33,333 nucleotides of DNA from CAYRIF01 sp964424205 (GTDB lineage: Bacteria; Bacteroidota; Bacteroidia; Cytophagales; Cyclobacteriaceae), in contig CAYRIF010000003.1 of NCBI GenBank assembly GCA_964424205.1, forward strand, positions 1 to 33,333. Reading direction: 5' to 3'. Positions 8,984 through 16,505 of the stretch are shown here, in pieces (positions within the stretch are counted from its first letter, which is position 1; each line of letters opens with the position of its first letter). A model generated the notes under the pieces. That model made no database searches. It saw nothing but the letters and a program-made list of their open reading frames with translations, and was not told where the DNA came from. A program made the translations under genes and the position numbers.

Positions 8984-9352
8984 ATGGCAAAAATTCCAGA
9001 AATTGACACCAAATATTTAGGCACCATTACCAGCGATTTTGTAAAGGTGGCAGATACATTGAAAGAGGCATCATATCAAGTGCGGAGCAGAAAATTTTCC
9101 GACTTTCCAATCTTCCCAATTTCAAAAGCGGAGAATCCAATCGGGCAGCTATTGATTGACAGGAACCAAGCAGGATTAGATTGGTACTATAATATTACCT
9201 ATTTGGATGAGTTTCTTCAACGGCTGATTATCGAAGAAGACAAAGCGGAAGAGTTTAAAAAGTCCTACAAAGACCCAGATGAATTTTGTTGTCTGTTTGT
9301 AATGGATGGTGAGCTCACTAGCTTCGTTTATATTCCTTATCCTGAGGATTAA
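8984..9352 (+). CDS. Conserved hypothetical protein downstream of rlmD
   Basis: This is a 122-residue soluble protein without signal peptide or membrane segment. It is acidic, with an aromatic C-terminal strand (FCCLFVMDGELTSFVYIPYPED) and a helical central part (DEFLQRLIIEEDKAEEFKKS). I do not recognise a named domain; it resembles small Bacteroidota-only unknowns. The start lies 3 bp after the rlmD stop, so translation is probably coupled. Its stop codon overlaps the convergent DUF4143 fragment by 4 bases. Confidence 0.7.
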   Translation: MAKIPEIDTKYLGTITSDFVKVADTLKEASYQVRSRKFSDFPIFPISKAENPIGQLLIDRNQAGLDWYYNITYLDEFLQRLIIEEDKAEEFKKSYKDPDEFCCLFVMDGELTSFVYIPYPED

Positions 9353-9546
9353 ATATTTAGCCAATCATAATTATTTGCGTTGATATACTCCATGGTAAAA
9401 GCAGTGTAGTTTTCTAAAAATTCCTTATACCGTTTTGTATTGAATTGGCTTTTATTCCACTTTCCTTCAAATGCCTTGCCCTTTATATAGCTTTCTTCTA
9501 TGACAAAGTCAATTTCTTTGCCTGCTGTGGTACGCCAGTATTTGAT
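9349..9546 (-). pseudogene. C-terminal remnant of a DUF4143/AAA_14 ATPase
   Basis: On the minus strand this stretch reads about 65 codons to a TAA. It begins IKYWRTTAGKEIDFVIEE and continues with KGKAFEGKW, then a tail ending NNYDWLNI. The WR-T-x(2-3)-KEID-V pattern followed by F-E-x-K is the C-terminal nuclease-like part of DUF4143 ATPases. It matches the same region of the intact paralogue at 19172-20302 (YFWRTYDKKEIDLVEE ... GFEFK). An in-frame TAG sits immediately upstream (9547-9549), and no ATPase part is found beyond it. It is therefore a broken leftover, probably from a deletion. Its end overlaps the stop of the preceding gene. Confidence 0.75.
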
Positions 9547-9626
9547 CTACGTGGTAAATGTATCGAAATTGACCAAACATTAAAGATTGGGGGAAAATAG
9601 AGTCAGACTATCTATTAGTATAATGG

Positions 9627-10859
9627 TTAAAAAGTAACCTCGCGTTCAATCACCTCATCTCCTCTTTTTACTTTTACCAGTGCTTTTTCTCCTGCCTTAC
9701 ATTTAGCAAGACCTTCCATGTATTTGTAAATGTCCGTTACTATAACATCGGCAATTTGAATCACCACATCTCCTTTTTTAAAGCCTGCCTTGTCCGCCAC
9801 TTTCCCATCCATTACGCCGTCTATTCTCATGCCTTTTCCGTCATACATGTAATCAGGCATTACGCCTAACGTCACTTTAAATCGCGCCGCTTTTTTCTGC
9901 CCCTCTTCCTTTGTTTTGGTAAATGTTAGTTTCCCTTTACCGTCTACTGCTTTGATTACCTCAGAAATATAATCTGTCACTGCTATAATTCCTGGGTAAT
10001 TGATTAATTCAGAATCGTCACTAGGTTTGTGATAATCGCTGTGCTGCCCTGTGAAAAAATGCAGCACTGGCATATTTGCCAAATAAAATGAGGTATGGTC
10101 TGATGGGCCGATGCCGCTGTCGTGGGTTACAATGCCTCCAATGCCCTCCACCTTTATTTTATCTAATATTCCATGCCAAACGGGACTAGTCCCAGTGCCG
10201 TATACTGCTAATTTTGACTCCTCATTTAACCTTCCCACCATGTCCATGTTAATCATATAGTCCACCTTGGATAAATCAATCGTTGGATGCTTAACATATG
10301 ATTTAGAGCCAAAAAGACCTAATTCCTCTCCAGAAAAAGCTATGAAAAGATAATTATTATGGTTGATGGGTTTACTGTTTTTAAGTCTTTTTGCCAAGTT
10401 CAATAATGCTGCCACGCCACTTGCATTATCATCTGCGCCGTTGTGTATTGCTGAATCAACGGACAATGAGCCATGTCCGCCAAAACCGAGGTGGTCATAA
10501 TGCGCCCCAATGATGATTGTATTTTCTGCCTGATTATCAATATAACCCACTACATTTTTGGTGTGTACTTCTCTTCCTGTGCCAACTGCTTCGTGTGGGT
10601 TCGTTTTTTCCTTAAAAGAATAATCATGAAACCATGTGCCATTACTACCCTTTGGTGTTAATCCAATTTCACCAAATCGTGCGGCTAAATATGTTCTTGC
10701 CATCGTTTCTCCCTTTGAACCCGTTGCTCTGCCCTCTAATAAATCCGAAGAGAGGTAAACGACATCAATTTGCGCTTGTAGTATTTGATTGTCCTGCGCA
10801 TTAACTAATGTAGGAAGGACTAATAATATAATGGCTACTAATTTTAATATGCTTTTCAT
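9627..10859 (-). CDS. M28 family zinc aminopeptidase with C-terminal PDZ domain
   Basis: This 410-residue protein has a signal peptide (1-21, cleaved after VNA). The M28 catalytic domain spans about 25-310, with the co-catalytic zinc ligands visible: H120 (GAHYDHLG), bridging D143 (GADDNASG), E178/E179 (FSGEELG), D206 (INMDMVG) and H277 (HSDYHKPSD). S253-D254-H255 precedes the substrate pocket. A PDZ-like domain (about 330-410; MRIDGVMDGKVADKAGFKKGDVVIQI) forms the C-terminus, a common pairing in Bacteroidota. It likely trims peptides in the periplasm or outside the cell. All ligands are intact. It appears monocistronic. Confidence 0.92.
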   Translation of the reverse strand: MKSILKLVAIILLVLPTLVNAQDNQILQAQIDVVYLSSDLLEGRATGSKGETMARTYLAARFGEIGLTPKGSNGTWFHDYSFKEKTNPHEAVGTGREVHTKNVVGYIDNQAENTIIIGAHYDHLGFGGHGSLSVDSAIHNGADDNASGVAALLNLAKRLKNSKPINHNNYLFIAFSGEELGLFGSKSYVKHPTIDLSKVDYMINMDMVGRLNEESKLAVYGTGTSPVWHGILDKIKVEGIGGIVTHDSGIGPSDHTSFYLANMPVLHFFTGQHSDYHKPSDDSELINYPGIIAVTDYISEVIKAVDGKGKLTFTKTKEEGQKKAARFKVTLGVMPDYMYDGKGMRIDGVMDGKVADKAGFKKGDVVIQIADVIVTDIYKYMEGLAKCKAGEKALVKVKRGDEVIEREVTF

Positions 10860-10884
10860 AGGTTTCTGTTTTACAGTTTGGCTA

Positions 10885-10892
10885 CAAAGATA
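10885..10892 (-). promoter_or_regulatory. Putative -7 element for the M28 peptidase
   Basis: Minus-strand TATCTTTG matches TAnnTTTG exactly, 25 bp upstream of the ATG at 10859. The -33 region is only ATTT/TTTT, so the promoter is plausible but not strong. Confidence 0.45.
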
Positions 10893-10965
10893 CTGCCTAT
10901 TTCAAATATAAAAATGATTCATATCAGTTAATTTTTCCAATTGGGGCTTGATACTTTATCAAGAG

Positions 10966-11041
10966 TGATGCCATCACACCCCTGCATTGTATTTACAAAA
11001 TTTACCTTTTCAGTGATACATCCTCAAGAAGTGATGGCATC
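10966..11041. repeat. 11-bp inverted repeat upstream of DUF1801 gene
   Basis: GATGCCATCAC (10968-10978) is the exact reverse complement of GTGATGGCATC (11031-11041). The left arm is also part of a 13-bp near-palindrome, GTGATGCCATCAC (10966-10978). TCAAGA precedes both arms (from 10959 and from 11024). The right arm ends 13 bp before the preferred start of the DUF1801 gene. It could be an operator pair or the remnant of a dispersed repeat. Confidence 0.45.
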
Positions 11042-11054
11042 CCTAAAAATCACT

Positions 11055-11426
11055 ATGTTTGTTAAAATGATTCTAAATAATATTGACAATTACTATTTAC
11101 AAAAAGACGAACCAATCAAAAGTTGTTTGATGGCTTTGAGGGAATATATTCTTAGCTATGATGACAACATAACTGAGGCTTGGAAATATGGCATGCCTTT
11201 CTTTTGTTATAAAGATAAGATGTTCTGTTACCTATGGATTGACAAAAAGACACATCAGCCGTATATTGGGATTGTAGAAGGCGGGAAGGTCAACCATCCA
11301 AAACTCATTCAAGGTAACCGATCAAGGATGAAAATACTGATGATTGACCAAAAAAAGGACCTCCCCATTGCAACAATTGATGCTGTTTTTAGAAAGGCGC
11401 TTGTTTTTTATTCTTCCAAAAAATAA
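11055..11426 (+). CDS. DUF1801 family protein
   Basis: This protein of about 123 residues is counted from the ATG at 11055. A TTG start at 10941 is possible, but the extra 38 residues are not family-like and would cover the inverted repeat. The DUF1801 core is recognisable from I-x(3)-I-x-W-x-Y-x-M-P-x-F (EAWKYGMPFFCYKDKMFCYLW), followed by a Lys/Gly-rich strand and a C-terminal helix (TIDAVFRKALVFY). The fold is a small alpha/beta domain of unknown biochemical role (YdhG/frataxin-like superfamily). It lacks a signal peptide. It is convergent with the flotillin gene, 7 bp apart. A second, broken DUF1801 gene lies at 24119-24499. Confidence 0.75.
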   Translation: MFVKMILNNIDNYYLQKDEPIKSCLMALREYILSYDDNITEAWKYGMPFFCYKDKMFCYLWIDKKTHQPYIGIVEGGKVNHPKLIQGNRSRMKILMIDQKKDLPIATIDAVFRKALVFYSSKK

Positions 11427-11433
11427 TATCCCT

Positions 11434-12852
11434 TTATTCCTCTTCAAGCTCTTCTTTGGCAGATCCTGCTTCTTCTGTATTTTTCACCTCATCACCTTTT
11501 AAATAGTTAGGCAATTGCATGCCTGCCATGTTGAACATTTCCTGCAAAGGGGGAACCGATTTATACATCCCTGAAATAAAGTTGGAAGTCGCTGTTTTAC
11601 CACCTTTAGAGTTTCCACCTTCCCACACGGTCACTTTATCAATTTTAATATTCTTAATAGCTTCAGCTTGCGTTTTAACCAGTTCGGGTAATTTATCTGC
11701 CACTAACAGTAGCACAGCATCTTTTGGGTTATTACCCGCTGCCTTTACAATTCGATCTAGCCCTTCCGCTTGTTTGGTTAATATTTCATAAAGTCCTTTT
11801 GCCTCTGCCTCTTTTTTCATAAAAATCGCATCTGCTTCACCTTTTGCAATTCTTCGTATTTGTTCTGCTTCTGCTTCAGCATCAATTTCTATTTTTTGTT
11901 TATCAATTTGTGCTGGCACAATAATATCTGCACCTTGCTCCGCCTCTTTACGCTTTGCCCTTGCCTCTTCCGCAATTTTTTCTGCTGCATATGCTTCTTC
12001 CAGTGCCTTTGCTGCCTGCACCTTTTCTGATGCTATTGCGATTTTTTCAGCTTCCGCCTCTCGAGACCTTCTATCAGCATTTGAATTTGCCACCTGAACC
12101 TTCGCCGTATTTTCACCTTCTACTGCGTTTGCATCTGCAGCCGCTACTTGGATTCGTTGATCCTGCACAGCATTGGCCTGCCCAATTGCACCATCTCTAT
12201 CCTTTTCCGCAACAGAAATTTTAGCATCATTAATAGCCTTCGCTGCCGCTTCTTTACCTAGCGCCTCTATATAGCCTGATTCATCATGAATATCGGTGAT
12301 GTTTACATTGATAAGTTTTAGTCCCACCTTTTTCAACTCTGCTTCAACACTATGCGTTATATGTGATAAAAACTGATCTCTATCGGAATTAATTTCTTCA
12401 ATATCCATTGATGCTACCACCAATCGTAATTGACCAAAAATTATTTCTTGCGCCAATTCTTGTACCGCATCTAAATTTAATTCTAATAAGCGTTCCGCTG
12501 CATTTTGCATCACACTTGGTTCTGTTGAAATACCAATTGTAAATCTTGATGGGACATTGACTCGGATATTTTGTTTACTCAAGGCATTGGTTAAGTTCAC
12601 CTCAATTGACATGGGTGTTAAATCTAAAAACGCATAATCCTGAATAATGGGCCAAATAAAAGCGGCGCCACCGTGAATACAATTCGCTGTTCCTCCACCG
12701 GTTTTCCCATAAACAACAAGAATTTTATCTGAGGGACAACGCTTATACCTTCTAAACATTGAAAAGAGAAACACAACAAATATTAAAATCACGGCTGCAA
12801 CAAGGTATACACCAGTGGCAGCAGTTTGCAAGAGTATTAATGATAAATCCAT
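11434..12852 (-). CDS. Flotillin-family SPFH protein
   Basis: This 472-residue protein has an N-terminal membrane anchor (about 12-33) and an SPFH/band-7 domain (about 40-205, with NIRVNVPSRFTIGIS and a terminal GLKLINVNITDIHD strand). A long Ala/Glu-rich coiled coil (about 205-380) includes repeated EAE/AEAE heptads (KEAEAKGLYEIL). A C-terminal oligomerisation region (VWEGG, about 415, then a flexible acidic tail) completes it. This is the FloT/YqiK form that scaffolds membrane microdomains. It follows the NfeD-like gene by 9 bp, the partner found with flotillins in many bacteria. The acidic tail EELEEE is unusual but harmless. Confidence 0.9.
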   Translation of the reverse strand: MDLSLILLQTAATGVYLVAAVILIFVVFLFSMFRRYKRCPSDKILVVYGKTGGGTANCIHGGAAFIWPIIQDYAFLDLTPMSIEVNLTNALSKQNIRVNVPSRFTIGISTEPSVMQNAAERLLELNLDAVQELAQEIIFGQLRLVVASMDIEEINSDRDQFLSHITHSVEAELKKVGLKLINVNITDIHDESGYIEALGKEAAAKAINDAKISVAEKDRDGAIGQANAVQDQRIQVAAADANAVEGENTAKVQVANSNADRRSREAEAEKIAIASEKVQAAKALEEAYAAEKIAEEARAKRKEAEQGADIIVPAQIDKQKIEIDAEAEAEQIRRIAKGEADAIFMKKEAEAKGLYEILTKQAEGLDRIVKAAGNNPKDAVLLLVADKLPELVKTQAEAIKNIKIDKVTVWEGGNSKGGKTATSNFISGMYKSVPPLQEMFNMAGMQLPNYLKGDEVKNTEEAGSAKEELEEE

Positions 12853-12861
12853 AGTTATTTA

Positions 12862-13449
12862 TTATTTAGAAATTTCTTTTACAAGTAATAATTCGGCACT
12901 TACAATTTCTGTGACTTTCACAATTGTGCCTGTTTTTAAATCTTCGCTGGCATCGGTCAGTGCTTCAAGCTCACGTAAACTACCTTGAACATTAATTTGA
13001 ACCTTGCCCATTTTGGAACGCTTCGCGCCGACAGGCAAATAGACTTCTCCCACTGCTCCCACGGCGTTTTTTATTTTTAACGTACCAGATTCTGCTAGTT
13101 TATGCATCCATAAAAACAATAGTGATGTCAAAACCATCATAATTAGTCCTGCAATTGTTGAAACCACAATGGTAATAGTCGTTGAGAAATCATTGTCGAT
13201 ACATGTAACACCAGTCCAGCCAAATATTGTAAAAAATGCAATTACATTTTTAAAAGTAAAAAATTGATAGCCTACACCTCCATCATCTGCTTCAAAATCA
13301 GTGGCATCAATCTCTATGTCGCCATCTAAATCACCTCCTACAAAAGTGAGGATGAAAATAATTACAAAAATTGCCGATCCAACTAGCGCAATGACCCAAT
13401 AAGCCTGCTCCATTGATGACATCTCATCAAAAAATTCTCCCATAGTCAA
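12862..13449 (-). CDS. NfeD/YqiJ-like membrane protein, flotillin partner
   Basis: This 195-residue protein has three membrane segments (about 17-37, 66-83, 89-115) with an acidic stretch between the first two (GGDLDGDIEIDATDFEADDGG). An OB-fold C-terminal domain follows (about 122-195; NAVGAVGEVYLPVGAKRSKMGKVQI and GTIVKVTEIVSAELLLVKEI). This matches the short NfeD1b/YuaF class, whose OB domain is thought to regulate the adjacent flotillin. The start could be ATG 13449 or the second Met two codons later. It is the first gene of a two-gene operon with the flotillin. No clear TAnnTTTG element was found upstream. Confidence 0.82.
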   Translation of the reverse strand: MTMGEFFDEMSSMEQAYWVIALVGSAIFVIIFILTFVGGDLDGDIEIDATDFEADDGGVGYQFFTFKNVIAFFTIFGWTGVTCIDNDFSTTITIVVSTIAGLIMMVLTSLLFLWMHKLAESGTLKIKNAVGAVGEVYLPVGAKRSKMGKVQINVQGSLRELEALTDASEDLKTGTIVKVTEIVSAELLLVKEISK

Positions 13450-13689
13450 AAAGTATTAGTACCCTCCTAATGTACTAAAAATTTATCAAAATAAAAAATG
13501 AGGGCTACATTTGATGTATAGATTTATTAGAAATAATATTTATACAACTTCATTCATTTTCTCCTCATTGCTACTAATGCGCCTACTAAAAAGTATAGGG
13601 ACTAAATTGCTAATTGCTAGATGTTTCTTACTCCACGACGCCATCACCGAATAAAAGCAAGGTTTTATTGAGGACTTTTACAACCCGTT

Positions 13690-14172
13690 TTAATCTAGTT
13701 TGTTCATTCCAATCGACAGCCATTTTATTCCAGAATTTTCAATTTCAATCAACCCTGTTTCATTAATCAAAAAAGCATTTGTAGTCGTGCCGTCATAAAA
13801 TATTTTTCCTTCTGAAGCCACTAAATTCAGTGTGTCCCTAATTATTGTATAGGTTCCAAATACCTCAATTTCTCGAGGTGAGTTACCAAACTCCCAAGTG
13901 GAGTCATTATATAAGCCAAGCCAATATCCTCCTATTGGTGCTTCTCTGTAAGCTGATAATACCAGTTGTTCAATCTTTGGGTTTGGCGGATATAGGAATA
14001 CTTCTTGAATCAAGATTAGGATAATTATGAGAGCGGCAGTTCCAAAAAAACTAATTCCTACTCTTTTCCAATTCTTGGCATTCCTTTTGAATAGAGCCAA
14101 AACTATAAAGATAGATGTTAGCACGAGTCCAAGTAGACCAACCAACGATGTAATGAGTCCGAAAAGTAGCAT
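13690..14172 (-). CDS. Hypothetical membrane protein
   Basis: This is a 160-residue protein with two membrane helices (about 5-28 and 38-60), followed by a beta-rich domain of about 95 residues outside the membrane (GGYWLGLYNDSTWEFGN, then VFGTYTIIRDTLNLVASEGKIFY). The beta part resembles the small lipocalin-like response modules (G-Y-W-x-G-x-Y-x-D-x-T-W) in other Bacteroidota unknowns, but I cannot assign a family. It lies 44 bp downstream of rny on the same strand and may be read through from it. Confidence 0.6.
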   Translation of the reverse strand: MLLFGLITSLVGLLGLVLTSIFIVLALFKRNAKNWKRVGISFFGTAALIIILILIQEVFLYPPNPKIEQLVLSAYREAPIGGYWLGLYNDSTWEFGNSPREIEVFGTYTIIRDTLNLVASEGKIFYDGTTTNAFLINETGLIEIENSGIKWLSIGMNKLD

Positions 14173-14216
14173 TAATTAGTTATTATGAGCGACAATCACG
14201 TGGCTGATACCTGTTC

Positions 14217-15782
14217 CTACTTCGCAAAATGAACCGATCGCATTTCGCGAATAACCGTCACCTTAATCTGTCCCGGGTATTGCATGTCTTTCTCTATTTT
14301 TTGAGAAATTTCAAAAGACAACATGCTTGCTTTTTCGTCCGTTACATTCTCTGCATCTACCAATACTCGTAGCTCACGACCTGCTTGAATGGCATAGCAT
14401 TTGTTAACGCCCTCAAATTCTAACGCCAATTGCTCCAGCTCCTTCAATCGCTTGATGTATGAATCCATCACCTCACGTCTTGCGCCAGGTCTTGATCCTG
14501 AAATGCCGTCACAGGCTTGAATCAACGGAGAAATCATTGTCGTCATTTCTATTTCATCATGGTGCGCACCAATCGCATTACAAATGTCTGGATGCTCCTT
14601 GTATTTTTTGGCTAATTCCATCCCCAGCAGTGCATGTGGCAATTCCTGCTCTTCATGCCATACCTTGCCTATATCATGCAGCAGCCCTGCACGTTTGGCT
14701 TGCTTGGCATTCAAGCCTAGTTCCGCTGCCATAGTGGCGCATAGCTTTGCTACTTCACGTGAGTGTTGCAGCAAATTCTGACCATAAGATGATCTAAATC
14801 TCATGCGCCCAATCATTTTGATCAGTTCAGGGTGTAAACCATGAATGCCTAAATCAATCACAGTTCGCTCCCCAATTTCCACAATCTCTTCCTCAATATT
14901 TTTTGTCGTCTTTTTTACTACTTCCTCAACCCTTGCTGGATGGATTCTACCGTCGGTTACCAGCCTGTGCAGCGAAAGTCTTGCTATCTCCCTTCGCACT
15001 GGATCAAATCCTGAAATAATGATAGCTTCTGGTGTATCATCCACCACAATTTCCACGCCAGTTGCCGCTTCTATTGCCCTGATATTTCTTCCTTCCCTGC
15101 CAATGATTTTTCCTTTTACGTCATCACTTTCTATATTAAAAATTGATACGCAGTTTTCAATGGCATGTTCTGCTGATGTTCGCTGAATAGTTTCTATTAC
15201 AATCTTTTTTGCCTCTTTGGTCGCTGTCAGACGCGCCTCCTCCATGATGTCTTTGATATGTGCCGAGGCTTTTGTTTGTGCTTCTTCTTTCAGATTTTCC
15301 ACCATCATTTCTTTGGCTTCCTCAGCTGATAGGCTAGAGATTTTCTCCAAAGCGGCTATTTGCTCCTTGCGTACTTTCTCTTGGTCATCCTTCCTTTTTT
15401 TAAGAATTTCTAGTTGCGCAGCTACGTTTTCTTTCGAGCTTTCCAATTCCGCTTCTCTCCTTTTAACGGCTTCTTGCAGTTTTGAAAGGTGTTGGTCTTT
15501 TTGTTTTAGCTTGTTTTCATTGCTAATAATCTGATTCTTTTTCCTCCTTGATTCTTCTTCAAATTCAGATTTTAGCTTGTGAAATTTTTCTTTCGCTTCA
15601 AAAATTCTATTCTTCTTAACGCTCTCTGCAGAAATTCTAGCCTTCTTTATAATCAAATCTGCTTTTTCGGTTGCTTTTCGCTCTTCTAGGTTAAAAGCTT
15701 TCTGTAATAAACTTTTTCCAATAAATATTCCAATCCCTAACGCTACAATAGCTATTATTGGGTAAATCACCATCGGTTCCAT
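14217..15782 (-). CDS. rny: Ribonuclease Y
   Basis: This 521-residue endoribonuclease starts mRNA decay at the membrane. An N-terminal anchor (about 6-24) is followed by a long Lys/Glu coiled coil (about 30-195), a KH RNA-binding domain (GKIIGREGRNIRAIE, 224-238) and an HD hydrolase domain. Metal-binding H369-D370 sits in LLHDIGK, with the upstream HSREVA at about 340 and downstream HH in AIGAHHDEIE. Length is typical. It sits after zapA in the pheT cluster. TAACTTTA at 15795-15802 (minus), 13 bp before the ATG, may be an internal promoter. A second in-frame ATG three codons in is possible. Confidence 0.96.
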   Translation of the reverse strand: MEPMVIYPIIAIVALGIGIFIGKSLLQKAFNLEERKATEKADLIIKKARISAESVKKNRIFEAKEKFHKLKSEFEEESRRKKNQIISNENKLKQKDQHLSKLQEAVKRREAELESSKENVAAQLEILKKRKDDQEKVRKEQIAALEKISSLSAEEAKEMMVENLKEEAQTKASAHIKDIMEEARLTATKEAKKIVIETIQRTSAEHAIENCVSIFNIESDDVKGKIIGREGRNIRAIEAATGVEIVVDDTPEAIIISGFDPVRREIARLSLHRLVTDGRIHPARVEEVVKKTTKNIEEEIVEIGERTVIDLGIHGLHPELIKMIGRMRFRSSYGQNLLQHSREVAKLCATMAAELGLNAKQAKRAGLLHDIGKVWHEEQELPHALLGMELAKKYKEHPDICNAIGAHHDEIEMTTMISPLIQACDGISGSRPGARREVMDSYIKRLKELEQLALEFEGVNKCYAIQAGRELRVLVDAENVTDEKASMLSFEISQKIEKDMQYPGQIKVTVIREMRSVHFAK

Positions 15783-15862
15783 AAATCTCTATATTAAAGT
15801 TACACTAATAATTTAGTGCAGTAGGGAGGGGGTTTGCTGAGTTGCAGCAATGTATCGAAAAT

Positions 15863-16153
15863 CTAAAGTGAATTTGAAATTATATCACTTAGACCTTTTA
15901 GCTTTCCTGCTAAATTTTCATCAATACCTGAATCTTGTTCTTGCTCCAATGCTTTTAGCTTTTCCATATAACTATCAAAAGCCACCATTGCTAACAAGTC
16001 TTGTTTATCATCAATACCAAACTGATCTCTATAAGTTTTTATTTTTTCTTCCAATTCTTTACCCGCTCTTCTTATTCTCTCCTCGTCTTCCGACTTCACC
16101 TTCATCGGGTATTCCCTGCCTGCAAGTTTTATTTTTATAGATAGCTCCGCCAT
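15863..16153 (-). CDS. zapA: Cell division protein ZapA
   Basis: This is a 96-residue protein from the ATG at 16153. A GTG at 16171 would overlap the upstream stop and adds only a non-family extension. The N-terminal beta-strand segment SIKIKLAGREYPMKV and the following DEERIRRAGKELEEKIKTYR helix are the ZapA signature, ending in a C-terminal coiled coil. ZapA crosslinks FtsZ filaments at the division ring. It starts 10 bp after the coiled-coil gene and precedes rny by 80 bp. Confidence 0.9.
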   Translation of the reverse strand: MAELSIKIKLAGREYPMKVKSEDEERIRRAGKELEEKIKTYRDQFGIDDKQDLLAMVAFDSYMEKLKALEQEQDSGIDENLAGKLKGLSDIISNSL

Positions 16154-16163
16154 ATTTTCGTGT

Positions 16164-16460
16164 TTATTCACTCAAATGAGCGATGCATTTATCAATTTCC
16201 TTTATATAATTATTGACCATTTGCTTCAACTCGACAGTATCCTCATGCTCCACTGCCATACTACCTACAAGTTTACTGATTTTAATTTTATTCTGGAAAT
16301 TATTTAAATGTTCCTCTTTGGTTTTTACACATTCCTTCAAGTTAATGTTTTCACTTTTCAAGAATTTATTTTCTTCTTTTAATGCTTTGTGGTCATTTAA
16401 AAGAAGTTTTACCTTCCTTTCCAACAATTGAAACTCCGGTGCCGTCTCTAATTTATTCAT
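16164..16460 (-). CDS. Small coiled-coil protein between pheT and zapA (candidate ZapB-like)
   Basis: This 98-residue protein has no signal or membrane segment. Residues about 10-55 form a heptad-rich coiled coil (LERKVKLLLNDHKALKEENKFLK, then INLKECVKTKEEHLNNFQNKI). A C-terminal helical segment (ELKQMVNNYIKEIDKCIAHL) follows. It is not similar enough to ZapB to name. Its size, predicted structure and position 10 bp before zapA suggest a ZapA or divisome partner. That is inference from context. Confidence 0.75.
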   Translation of the reverse strand: MNKLETAPEFQLLERKVKLLLNDHKALKEENKFLKSENINLKECVKTKEEHLNNFQNKIKISKLVGSMAVEHEDTVELKQMVNNYIKEIDKCIAHLSE

Positions 16461-16505
16461 TTTTAATTATTTAAATAATTTTCTAAAAAATCTCCAATCG
16501 TATCA

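Noticed and set aside
10941..11054. TTG start for the DUF1801 gene at 10941
   Set aside because: The extra 38 residues are not family-like and overlap an inverted repeat; the ATG at 11055 gives normal family length.
11434..13449. Flotillin-NfeD pair as a new defence or microdomain system
   Set aside because: The pairing is well known in bacteria and both genes look ordinary.
16154..16171. GTG start for zapA at 16171
   Set aside because: It overlaps the upstream stop codon and adds six residues outside the conserved ZapA N-terminus; the ATG at 16153 fits the family.
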